A DNA stretch of 64,000 nucleotides from Myxococcota bacterium (GTDB taxonomy: Bacteria > Myxococcota_A > Bradymonadia > UBA7976 > UBA1532), in the NCBI GenBank assembly GCA_963169045.1, contig CAUJDF010000091.1, positions 62,001 through 126,000 of the forward strand, in the 5' to 3' direction. This document shows, in pieces, positions 6,684 through 15,600 of this stretch (within the stretch, counting starts at the first letter, position 1; every line of letters begins with the position of its first letter). The notes below the pieces were generated by a model. The model was not told the origin of the DNA. It did not search any database and saw nothing but the letters and a program-made list of their open reading frames with translations. The translations under genes were made by a program, and so were the position numbers.

Positions 6684-8797
6684 GGCGCCTCCTCTTCGGC
6701 GGCGCGCATCAGGAACGCGGGCGACGCCGCCACCGCCACGAGCAGCGCGCGCACGTCGTCAGTCTCGGCGAGGCGCGCGTCGAGCGCGTCGAGCGCGCAC
6801 GCGTCGTCCGGCGTCTCCATCCGGCCGAGCGCGAACCGGAAGACCTGCGTCACGAAGCAGCGGCGCGCGGCGCGGCTCTCGGCGAGCAGCGCCCCGAGCT
6901 CGGGCAGCGAGCGGTACGGGGCGCGCGTGCCGGTGCCGAGCCCCTCGAGGTCGTTCATGTCGCCGAGGCCGTCGATCGGCAGGCCGTTCTCCGTCTCGCG
7001 CCAGCGGCCGACGGCGTCGAAGCGCTCGAAGCCGAAGCCCACGTCGTCGATGTAGCGGTGGCACGAGTGGCAGAACGGGCTCGCGGTGTGCTGCGCGAAG
7101 CGCTCGCGGGTGGTCGCCCCGGGGTCGACGTCGGGCACGCCGCCCGCGTCCGGCGGCGGCGGCGGGAGCGGCTGGCAGAGCAGCGCGCGCCGCACGAAGA
7201 GGCCGCGCCGGATCGGCGACGTCTGATCCGAGTGGGCGTAGGTGGCGAGCACGCTGCCGTGGCCGAGCAGGCCGGCGCGCCGGGCGTCGAGCGCCGTGGG
7301 ATCGCCCGCCGCGAGGCCGTAGTAGGCGGCGAGCGCGGGGGAGGCGAACGTGTAGTCGGCGGTGAAGAGCTCGCCTGTGCCGCCGCCGTCGAAGGCGACG
7401 TGCGTGACGAAGCGGCGCGTCTCCTCGAGCATGTCCTGGCGCAGCGCGTCGCTGAGCGCGGCGTCGCGCGTCACCGTGGGCAGGCTCTCCACGCCGAGCC
7501 ACTGCAGCGCGAAGGCGCCGAGCGTCTCGCGCGCCCGCGGATCGTCGAGCATGCGCCGCGCCTCGGCCTCCACGCCCGCCGCCGTGTCGAGGCGCCCGGC
7601 GTCGGCGGCGGCGTCGAGCGCGGCGTCGGGCGTCGTGCCCCACAGGAAGTACGAGAGCGCGGCCGCCGTCTCGTGGCCCGTCAGTCGATAGGCGTCGCCG
7701 GCCGGCGTCCCGAGCTCGGTGCGGTACAGGAAGTGCGGGGAGGCGAGCATGGCGCGGGCGGCCGTGCGCGCGCCGAGCGGGGCGTAGCGGGCGACCTCCG
7801 CCTCGGTGAGCGGCCGGCGGAAGGCGCGGCGCCCGAAGTCGCGCGCGAACGCCTCCGCGCAGGCGCCGTCGCAGTCGGGAAAGGCCGCGGCGAGGCGCTC
7901 GGCGGCGGCGAGCTGCTCGGCGACGTGCACGCTCGTGACCGCGTTGGCGCCGGCGTGGTCGTCGAACGGAAAGCCCTCGGGACGCGTCTCCGGCGGGAAC
8001 CCGGCGGTCGGGTCGCCGGGCGCCTCGCACGCCACCTCGACGACGGAGTTCACGTTGCCCTGCGCGTCGGTCTCGGTCTCCGGGTTGCCGGGATCGGTCC
8101 GCCAGTCGCGCTCGTCGACCACGAACTTGTAGAGGTGGCGGCCCGGATCGAGGCGCCGGGTGAGCGTCCACGTGTCGCCGCTCGCCGCCATCGCCCAGCC
8201 GCCGGCGTCGACGGTGGGCGCCCAGCCGTTGAAGGTGCCGGCCACGTGGACGGTGCGCGCGCCCGGCGCGTCGAGCCGGAACGTGCGCTCGCCGCACGCC
8301 GGCAGCAAATCGCGGACGGTGCGCGCGTACTCGCGGCGCGTGAGCAGGCGCAGGCGGCGCGGGGTGAAGCGCGCGCAGTCGGGCGGCGCGTCCCACGGGC
8401 GCGCGCGCAGGTGGTCGGCCAGCGTCTCGGCGCAGTCGCGGTCGCAGGCGCCGGGATCGCCGAGCGGCATCGTCTCGTCGATGCGGCGGACGAGGGCCTC
8501 ACGGTCGTCCCACGCGCGGCGGAGCGTCGGACCGGCCCCGCCTTCGCCCGCCGGGCCGTGACAGTGGGCGCACAGCGCGGCGTAGAGCGTGGCCGCCGTG
8601 CGGGTGTCCGCGGGGCGTGCGTCCGGACCGACGGTGACGGCGTCGGCGCCCGGGACTGCGCCGTCGCCGGGCGCGCCCACGTCGGCGTCCGGCCGTCCGG
8701 GCGCGAACGGCGCGTCGGGGTCGTACGCTGCCGAGCCCCCGCCGTCGCAGCCGGCGAGCACGAGCAGAAGTATCGAGATTCGTTGCTGAAACGTCAC
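6680..8797 (-). CDS. DUF1592/DUF1588/DUF1585 cytochrome-like lipoprotein with CBM48-like insert
   Basis: 705 residues from a GTG with GGAG seven bases upstream. Lipobox LVLAGC near residue 16, then an Asp/Pro/Ala linker. A cytochrome c-type CAHCH haem motif sits near residue 75. After DUF1587-like RLLTRREYARTVRDLL comes an insertion (about 180-252) reading VHVAGTFNGW, then RHLYKFVVDERDW, the signature of a CBM48/AMPK glycogen-binding domain. The rest follows DUF1595, DUF1592 (FLYRTELGTP), DUF1588 with FCHSCHRYIDDVGFGFERFD near residue 574, and DUF1585 (FRFALGRMETPDD). Probably periplasmic or surface redox-linked protein partnering the coupled DUF1552 product. Biochemical activity is unknown; the carbohydrate-binding insert is inferred. 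Confidence 0.85.
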   Translation of the reverse strand: MTFQQRISILLLVLAGCDGGGSAAYDPDAPFAPGRPDADVGAPGDGAVPGADAVTVGPDARPADTRTAATLYAALCAHCHGPAGEGGAGPTLRRAWDDREALVRRIDETMPLGDPGACDRDCAETLADHLRARPWDAPPDCARFTPRRLRLLTRREYARTVRDLLPACGERTFRLDAPGARTVHVAGTFNGWAPTVDAGGWAMAASGDTWTLTRRLDPGRHLYKFVVDERDWRTDPGNPETETDAQGNVNSVVEVACEAPGDPTAGFPPETRPEGFPFDDHAGANAVTSVHVAEQLAAAERLAAAFPDCDGACAEAFARDFGRRAFRRPLTEAEVARYAPLGARTAARAMLASPHFLYRTELGTPAGDAYRLTGHETAAALSYFLWGTTPDAALDAAADAGRLDTAAGVEAEARRMLDDPRARETLGAFALQWLGVESLPTVTRDAALSDALRQDMLEETRRFVTHVAFDGGGTGELFTADYTFASPALAAYYGLAAGDPTALDARRAGLLGHGSVLATYAHSDQTSPIRRGLFVRRALLCQPLPPPPPDAGGVPDVDPGATTRERFAQHTASPFCHSCHRYIDDVGFGFERFDAVGRWRETENGLPIDGLGDMNDLEGLGTGTRAPYRSLPELGALLAESRAARRCFVTQVFRFALGRMETPDDACALDALDARLAETDDVRALLVAVAASPAFLMRAAEEEAP

Positions 8798-8939
8798 GGC
8801 GAGGCTCCGCGGCGACGGGGGCGCCGAAGGACCGTGGCGCCGAGGATACTCCACGTCCGCTCGCGGGGGCAGCGCGGCGGAGTGGCGCCGGAAGGGCGAG
8901 TCCGCCGATATTCCGGGAGAACGGCACGCCGGGGGAGGG
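8798..8939. promoter_or_regulatory. Divergent intergenic region with candidate promoters
   Basis: 142 bases between the divergent DUF1592 and lamin-tail genes. On the minus strand TATCCT (8848-8843) could be the -10 of the DUF1592-DUF1552 operon. On the plus strand GATATT (about 8907-8912) could serve the lamin-tail gene. Neither has a convincing -35. Confidence 0.3.
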
Positions 8940-11900
8940 ATGAAGCCCGTGAGACGCTGGTGGTGGAGCGCCCTGTGCTGGGCCGCGATCGTGGGTTGTG
9001 ACGACGGTGGGGGGGAGTCGGCGGCCACGCCGGACGGTGGCGTCGACCCCGACGCGGCGGTCCGGACGGACGCGCGCGTGCCGGACGGCGCGCTGCCCGC
9101 CGAGGACGGATCGCGGCCGGCGGAGGATGGCGCGCCCCCGACGGAGGACGGCGCGCCGCCGGCCGAGGACGGCGCGCCGCCGGTCGAAGACGCTGCGCCG
9201 CCGACCGAGGACGCCGCGCCCCCGGCCGAGGACGGCGCCCCGCCCGATGGGGCGGTCGATCCGTGCGTGGGTGTGGTGTGCGACGCGCCGCCCGCGCCCA
9301 CGTGCGTCGGCATGGACCGCGTGGTGTTCGGCGCCGGGCAGTGCCGCGTCACCGACGGCGAGCTCGTCTGCGAATACGCCGAGATGCGCGTGCCGTGCGG
9401 CGCCGGCGAGGCGTGCGCCGAGGGCGTGTGCGTCGCCGCGGCGCCGCCGCCCACGCCGGGCGAGATCGTCATCACCGAGGTGATGTACGACCCGATCGAC
9501 CCGCTGATCGACGAGACCGCGGAGTGGATCGAGCTGCACAACCGGGCCGACGCCGCGCGCAACCTCGCCGGCTGCACGGTGGCCGAGACGGACCGCGCCT
9601 CCGTGATCGAGGGCCTGCAGGTGGCGGCGGGCGCCTACGTCGTCGTCGCGCGCAGCCGGGATCGGGCCGAGAACGGCGGCGTGCGCGCCGACGCCGTCTT
9701 CGGCTTCGGCCTCGGCAACGAGAGCGAGACGCTCCGCCTCGACTGCGGCGGCCAGGTGATCGACGAGCTCGCGTGGGACGAGACCGCGGGCTGGCCCGAG
9801 GCCCGCGGCGCCGCCCTGGCGCTCGACCCCGGCGCCGGGGCGGGCCCCGATTCATGGTGCGCGTCCGACGTGCCGTACTTCGGCGAGGGCGCGGGCACCC
9901 ACTTCGGCACCCCCGGCGCCGCGAACCCCGCCTGCCCGCCGCCCGATCTCGACGTCGACGCGTGCCGGCTGGTGGAGCCGGTGGACCTCGCGGCCGGCGC
10001 CGGCACGATGTTCGCGATCGTCGGCCGCGTGCGCGAGGCCGGCGTCACCGACCGCACCGACGGCGTCGACCTCGACCCGGCCCTGCGCGCCGAGGCCGGC
10101 TTCGCGCCCGCGGGCGCGGCGCCCGAAGCCTTCACGTGGTTGCCGGCCGCGGGCACGCCCGGGTGGGATGCGGCCGCCGACGGCGACGAGGGCGAGGACG
10201 AGTACCGCGTCCGGACGCGCGCGCCGGCGCCGGGCGCCTACGACGTCGCGTTCCGCTTCTCGAAGAACGGCGGCGCCACCTGGACGATCTGTGACCGCGA
10301 CGGCGGCGAGCTCGACGCGCCGGGGCGCCTCGTGAGCCGCGACGGGCCTTGCGCCGAAGAGCGGTGCGACACGCCGCCGCCGCCGGTGTGCGGCGACGAC
10401 ACCACGCGCATCGCGTGGGAGGGCCCGGGCGATTGCGTCGAGGCCGACGGCGCGGCGGCCTGCCAGTTCCTCGAGGTCCGCACCGACTGCACCGAGCTCG
10501 GGGGCGAGTGCCTGGGCGGCGAGTGCATCGGCAGCTGGCCGGTGGCGGGCGCCGGCGACGTCGTCTTCACCGAGATCCTGTACGACGCCGCCGGTCCCCT
10601 GATCGACGACGGCGCCGAGTGGTTCGAGATCCAGAACGTCGCGGACGGCCCCCGGTCGCTGCACGGCTGCCGCCTCGAGGACTCGAGCAACGTCGAGGAG
10701 CTCCGTCGCTTGGTGCTGCAGCCGGGCCAGATCCTGCTGTTCGGGCACACCGTCGACGCGATGGCCAACGGCGGCATCTCGCCCGACGTGCTGTTCGGGT
10801 TCGGCCTCGGCAACGACGGCGACACGCTCACGATCCGCTGCGGCGACGTCATCGTGGACCGCGTCACATGGGACGACGCGTTCCCGGCGGCGCGTAAGGT
10901 CTCGATCGCGCTCGATCCCGCGGCGCGGAACGAAGACGCCAACGACGACGCCGGCAACTGGTGTCTCGGCCGGGAGGCGTACTTCGTCGCGCCGCCCGAC
11001 GACGACCACCGCGGTACGCCCGGCGCGCCCAACCCGCCCTGCGGCGCGCCGTCGTGCGATCCGAACCCGTGCCTCGACCCGCCGCCCACCGACTGCGCCG
11101 ACGACCGCACGCTGCGTCGCTACCCGCGGCCGGGGGCGTGCGCCCTCGTCGGTGAGGCGACCGAGTGCCGGTATGCGCCGATGCTCGAGGCCTGCCCCGA
11201 CGCGCGCGTGTGCCGTCGCGGCGCCTGCGTCCTGCCGGACCGCCAGCCGCCGCTGCCCGGCGAGGTGGTGTTCACCGAGATCATGCCCGATCCCGGCCAC
11301 GACCTCGTCGACGACAACGCCGAGTGGTTCGAGCTGCACAACCGGACGGGCGGACGCCTGACGCTCGACGGCTGCGAGATCGTCGACGAGGCCGGCATCC
11401 CGGAGCGCATCGTCGGCGGGCTGATGGAGCCGAGCGGATACCTGCTGTTCGCGCGCAGCGCCAACGGCGCCCTCAACGGCGGTCTGCGCCCCGACCACCT
11501 GTTCACGTTCCGGCTCGGCGCCGACGGCGACCGGCTGCGGCTGCGCTGCGGGGGCCAGCTGATCGACGAGGTGGACTACGACAAGTTCCGGACGGGGTCC
11601 GCGCGCGCGCTGAACCTCGATCCGGGGTCGACGAACGCCGAGGCGAACGACGCCGCGGGCGCCTGGTGCCTCTCGCGGCAGGCCTACTACCGCGACGGCG
11701 ACGGCGACAACTTCGGGACGCCGCGCGCGCCGAACCACGCGTGCGCCGTGCCGGTGGGCGCGTGCTCGTACGTCGAAGGCGACCCGCTGTCGGGCTCGCC
11801 GTTCGCGATCGTGAGCGGCTTCGGGACGGTGCAGGTGCCCGGCGTGACGGACCGCACGCCGCGCGTCGACCCCGCGCCCGATCTGCGCGGGCAGATCGGC

Positions 11901-12668
11901 CTGACCCGCGAAGGCGAGGCGACGCGCTGGTTCGAGGCGGTGCCCGACCCGACCTGGGACGCGACCGCCGCCGGCCAGCCCGGCGTCGACCGCTACCGCG
12001 GCCCGTTCGTCGTGCCGCGCGAGGGCCAGTGGGGGGTCGTCTTCCGCTTCAGCGCCGACGGCGGCTTCGGCTGGCGCGACTGCGCCGGCGCCGGCGCGCT
12101 GAACGTGCGCGACGACGACCCGTGCGTCGGCGCGGGCTGCGCGCCGACGCAGCCGGGCGAGATCGTGATCACCGAGATCATGTACGACCCGCAGTTCGGA
12201 CTCGACGACGACGCCGCCGAGTGGATCGAGCTGTACAACGCCAGCCTGCGGCCGGTGGACCTCGACGGCTGCGTGCTCGCCGACGACCCCGACCTGCCCG
12301 AGGCGTTGACCATCCGCGATCTCGTGCTCGAGCCGGGTGAGCTCGCGGTGTTCGCGCGCAGCGCCAACCCTGCGCTCAACGGCGGCCTCGCCGTGGCGCA
12401 GACGTTCGCGTTCGCGCTCGGGAACGAAGGCGACGTCGTGGAGCTGATCTGCGACGACGTGAAGATCGACCGGGTCGAGTACGACGACGGTCCCGACTTC
12501 CCCGACGCCGCCGCGCGCAGCCTCAGCCTCGACCCCGACGCGCTCGACGCCGACGACGACGACGGCGCCGCCTGGTGCCTCGGCGCCACACCCTACTTCC
12601 GCGACCCCGTCGGCGCCGACCGCGACAACTTCGGCACCCCCGGCGCGCTCAACCCCGCCTGCCCCTGA
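8940..12668 (+). CDS. Giant lipoprotein with four lamin-tail domains
   Basis: 1242 residues. Signal peptide with lipobox AAIVGC (about residue 20), then a linker of EDGAPPT-type repeats to about 105. Four lamin-tail (LTD) domains start near residues 173, 537, 774 and 1070; each begins GEIV(I/F)TEI(M/L)YDP and has EW(I/F)EL(H/Y)N, then a conserved LDGC, an A(R/V)SxNxxxNGG strand, FGLGNxGD and a final FGTPGAxNPxCP. Small Cys-rich modules of CDxPPPPVCGDDTTR type separate them. LTDs are immunoglobulin-like folds often found on surface proteins and nucleases; here no catalytic domain is visible, so adhesion or scaffolding is inferred. A GTG nine bases downstream (8949) has better spacing from GGGGGAGGG and may be the real start. 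Confidence 0.85.
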   Translation: MKPVRRWWWSALCWAAIVGCDDGGGESAATPDGGVDPDAAVRTDARVPDGALPAEDGSRPAEDGAPPTEDGAPPAEDGAPPVEDAAPPTEDAAPPAEDGAPPDGAVDPCVGVVCDAPPAPTCVGMDRVVFGAGQCRVTDGELVCEYAEMRVPCGAGEACAEGVCVAAAPPPTPGEIVITEVMYDPIDPLIDETAEWIELHNRADAARNLAGCTVAETDRASVIEGLQVAAGAYVVVARSRDRAENGGVRADAVFGFGLGNESETLRLDCGGQVIDELAWDETAGWPEARGAALALDPGAGAGPDSWCASDVPYFGEGAGTHFGTPGAANPACPPPDLDVDACRLVEPVDLAAGAGTMFAIVGRVREAGVTDRTDGVDLDPALRAEAGFAPAGAAPEAFTWLPAAGTPGWDAAADGDEGEDEYRVRTRAPAPGAYDVAFRFSKNGGATWTICDRDGGELDAPGRLVSRDGPCAEERCDTPPPPVCGDDTTRIAWEGPGDCVEADGAAACQFLEVRTDCTELGGECLGGECIGSWPVAGAGDVVFTEILYDAAGPLIDDGAEWFEIQNVADGPRSLHGCRLEDSSNVEELRRLVLQPGQILLFGHTVDAMANGGISPDVLFGFGLGNDGDTLTIRCGDVIVDRVTWDDAFPAARKVSIALDPAARNEDANDDAGNWCLGREAYFVAPPDDDHRGTPGAPNPPCGAPSCDPNPCLDPPPTDCADDRTLRRYPRPGACALVGEATECRYAPMLEACPDARVCRRGACVLPDRQPPLPGEVVFTEIMPDPGHDLVDDNAEWFELHNRTGGRLTLDGCEIVDEAGIPERIVGGLMEPSGYLLFARSANGALNGGLRPDHLFTFRLGADGDRLRLRCGGQLIDEVDYDKFRTGSARALNLDPGSTNAEANDAAGAWCLSRQAYYRDGDGDNFGTPRAPNHACAVPVGACSYVEGDPLSGSPFAIVSGFGTVQVPGVTDRTPRVDPAPDLRGQIGLTREGEATRWFEAVPDPTWDATAAGQPGVDRYRGPFVVPREGQWGVVFRFSADGGFGWRDCAGAGALNVRDDDPCVGAGCAPTQPGEIVITEIMYDPQFGLDDDAAEWIELYNASLRPVDLDGCVLADDPDLPEALTIRDLVLEPGELAVFARSANPALNGGLAVAQTFAFALGNEGDVVELICDDVKIDRVEYDDGPDFPDAAARSLSLDPDALDADDDDGAAWCLGATPYFRDPVGADRDNFGTPGALNPACP
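9085..9250 (+). repeat. In-frame 21-base tandem repeat encoding EDGAPPx units
   Basis: Seven to eight imperfect copies of a 21-base unit (GAGGACGGCGCGCCGCCGxxx) encode the linker after the lipobox of the four-LTD lipoprotein. Copy number could change by slippage without breaking the frame. Confidence 0.7.
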
Positions 12669-12686
12669 CCGCGGGTCGCTGCGCCG

Positions 12687-15600
12687 TCAGGGGGAGCGCA
12701 GCCGGCCCTGCGGGTCGTAGACGGCGAGGCCGGCGCCGTCGGGCTGGAGCGCGCCGCGCCAGTTGCCTTGCACGAAGAGGGCGCGGCCGCCGTTGGCGGC
12801 GCGGAAGGCGCGGGCGTCGGCGACGACGTGCAGCACGCCGCGCGCGGGCAGGACGGTGCCGGGGTCGAAGACGTGCTCGATGCCGCCGCCGGCGAGGCGC
12901 CAGCCGCTCACGTCGACGGCGTCCTCGCCGGGGTTGGTCACGAGGACGTGGGCCTCGCCGGGCGCCGGGTCGAAGGCGGCGATCTGCACGACCGCGTCTG
13001 GGGACTGCGGGCCCGGCAGGGGTCCGCCGCCGCCGGGCGCGCCGCTGACGACCTCGAAGGCGAGCAGCAGGTCGCCCGGATCCGCTGCGCTGTCGAAGAC
13101 CTGGACGGCGAGCACGTTCTCGCCGGCCCGCAGGCGCGCGGCGCCCGCGCCGAGGTCGACGTCCTCCCAGCGGGCGGCGGCCACGTCGGGGTGGTCCGCG
13201 GCGAGCGCGTTCCACGCGGGCGCGCCCTGGAGGTTGCGGCGCGCCACCTCGACGCCGTTGAGCCACGCGACGTAGCCGTCGTCGTAGCGGACGCGCAGGA
13301 AGAGGCGCGCCACCGCGGCCGGGTCGTCGACGGTGAACCGCGCGCGCGCCTGCACGGTCGTCGCGGCGGGATCCGCGTCCGGCGGGCGCGTCTCGGTCAG
13401 CAGCAGCGCCGCGTAGCGCGCCGGACCCTCCTCGTACCCCAGCCCCTGCGCGCCCTCGTCCCAGCCCGCGTCGTCGAAGTCGGGCGCGACCCACGCCGGG
13501 TCGTCGTCGAGCGGCACGCGCCAGCGCACGAGCTCGTCGGCGGAGAGCAGCACCTGCACCGCCGCGCCCGGCTGCGCGAGCCGGTCGACATACTGCGGCC
13601 GCCGCGCGAGGTAGCCGTTCTTCAGGTTCGCGACGCCCTCGTCGAAGGTCTGCCGCTGGCCCCACGTGGCCCACGACGCGTTGTCCTGGTCGGCGTCGGC
13701 CCGCATCCGCGCGACGTAGTCGTCGATGAACGGCTCGAGCGGCCAGGCGCCGCCCGGCAGGCCCAGGATCTCGTCCACGACCGTGCGTGTGCGCCGGTAG
13801 AACATCTCCATGAACTCGGGGCTCTCGAACAGCGCCGTCATCAGCGTGTTCACGGCGCCGGCGCCGCGCCCGAGGAACGGGCGCTCGTAATACATCGTGT
13901 CGTCGAAGTAGTTGCCCGTCCACACGCGACCGAAGCTCAGGTCCACGTCCCACGGGAACATCCACCACTCGTCGGTGCGGCCGGTGTCCCGATACACGTA
14001 GTAGTTCTTGTGGCAGCAGTCGACGTGCTGGATCACGAACATCATGGCCAGGAAGTTCGCCATCCGCGCCAGGTTCACGTGGTCGAAGATGAAGGTGCGG
14101 CGGCTCGCCGCGTCGAGCCGCAGGCCGGCGATGAACGACTGCAGGTCCGAGCGGTCTTCGTCCCGGCGCGTCTTCTTCTCGCTCCGGTTCGGGTCGACGA
14201 GGTTGTCGTACACCTTGTAGAGGGACCCGGCCGGCAGGGGCAGACCGAGACGCTCGATCCAGCGCTCGTCCGGATCCTCGACGAGCTCGTACACGGCATA
14301 GAACTGCCCGTTGCGGTGTACGCGCATCGGCAGCGCCAGGTGGTGCTCGTGCCCCGACCGCCGGAAGGCCTCGTGCCCGAGCGTGTTGCGCAGCTTCGAC
14401 TTGTCCGCGTAGTTCGTGAGGAGGTTGAAGTCCTTCATGCGCGGCAGGTCGTCGCGCAGGCGGAAGCGGTGGTCCTGCGGCAGGTCGACGTCGTGGCTCT
14501 TCTTGGGGAAGCCGCGCGTGGACTGGCCGTGGATGTCGACGCGCGTGTTGTCGTAGAGCTCGCCGTCGAACCAGAACGTCGCGCGCCCGCCGTTCACCGT
14601 GGCGGCCTGGTCCGGGAACTCCATGAACCAGTGGAGCACCGGCAGCTCGCTCCGGAGGGACGGGTCGTCGACGACGGTGCCGTAGTAGCGCTCACTGTCG
14701 AGCGGATCGGCGAACGCGGGCGCGCGCGACGTCGCCCCGCGGGCATCGGTGGCCGTCACCGCCCAGCGCACGAGCTCGCCCGGCGCGGCGACGTCGCCCG
14801 GGATCGTCGCCGTGTACCGGTGCTCGCCGTCGGGCTCCATGGCGACGGTCACCTCGGCGTCGAAGCGCACGCGCCACGTCAGCGTGACGCCGGTGACGGG
14901 CGCCAGCGTCTCGTACACGTGGGCGACGACCTCGATCGGCTCGCCGGGCGCCACCGCGGGGTCGCGCGTCACGCTGCCCAGGAGCGGTCCGAGCTCGCCG
15001 TCGGCCACATTGTCGGCGCCGGGCGTGGGCACCGGCAGGTAGCGGGGGCGTGCCGTGTCGAACGTGCGCGCCTGCGCCTCGAGTGCCGGCTCGACGAGCA
15101 GGCGGCCGTCGTCGGCGGGCCCGTCGAAGACCTGGATGGCGAGCACGTTGAGGCCGGGGCGCAGCGCGTCGCGGGGGACGTCGAGCTCGACGGGGACGAC
15201 CGCCTCGGCGGTGGGACGGTCCTCGGTGGCGGCGGCGCCCGGCGCGGGCGGATCCGGGGCCCGGTCCGCGGCGACGGGCGCGCCGTTCAGCCAGGCCGCG
15301 AACCCGTCGTCGTAGCGCATCCGCAGCCGCAATCCCTCGATCCGCGCGGGATCGTCGACCGAGAACGGCAGCCGCACCCAGAGCCCGTCGGCGTCGCCGA
15401 CGTCGGTGGCGATGTAGGGGCCGAACGCGGCGGCGCCGTGGATCGTGGCCGTCAGGACCGCGCCGTCGGCGACGTCCGCGGGGTCGCCGCCGGGACCCGT
15501 CGGGTCGATCGCGAAGTCGATGCGGTCGCCGATCCGCACGTCCTCGAGCACGACCTCGCGGCTCGCGCCGACGAAGTCGCTGCCGTCGATGGCCACCGCG

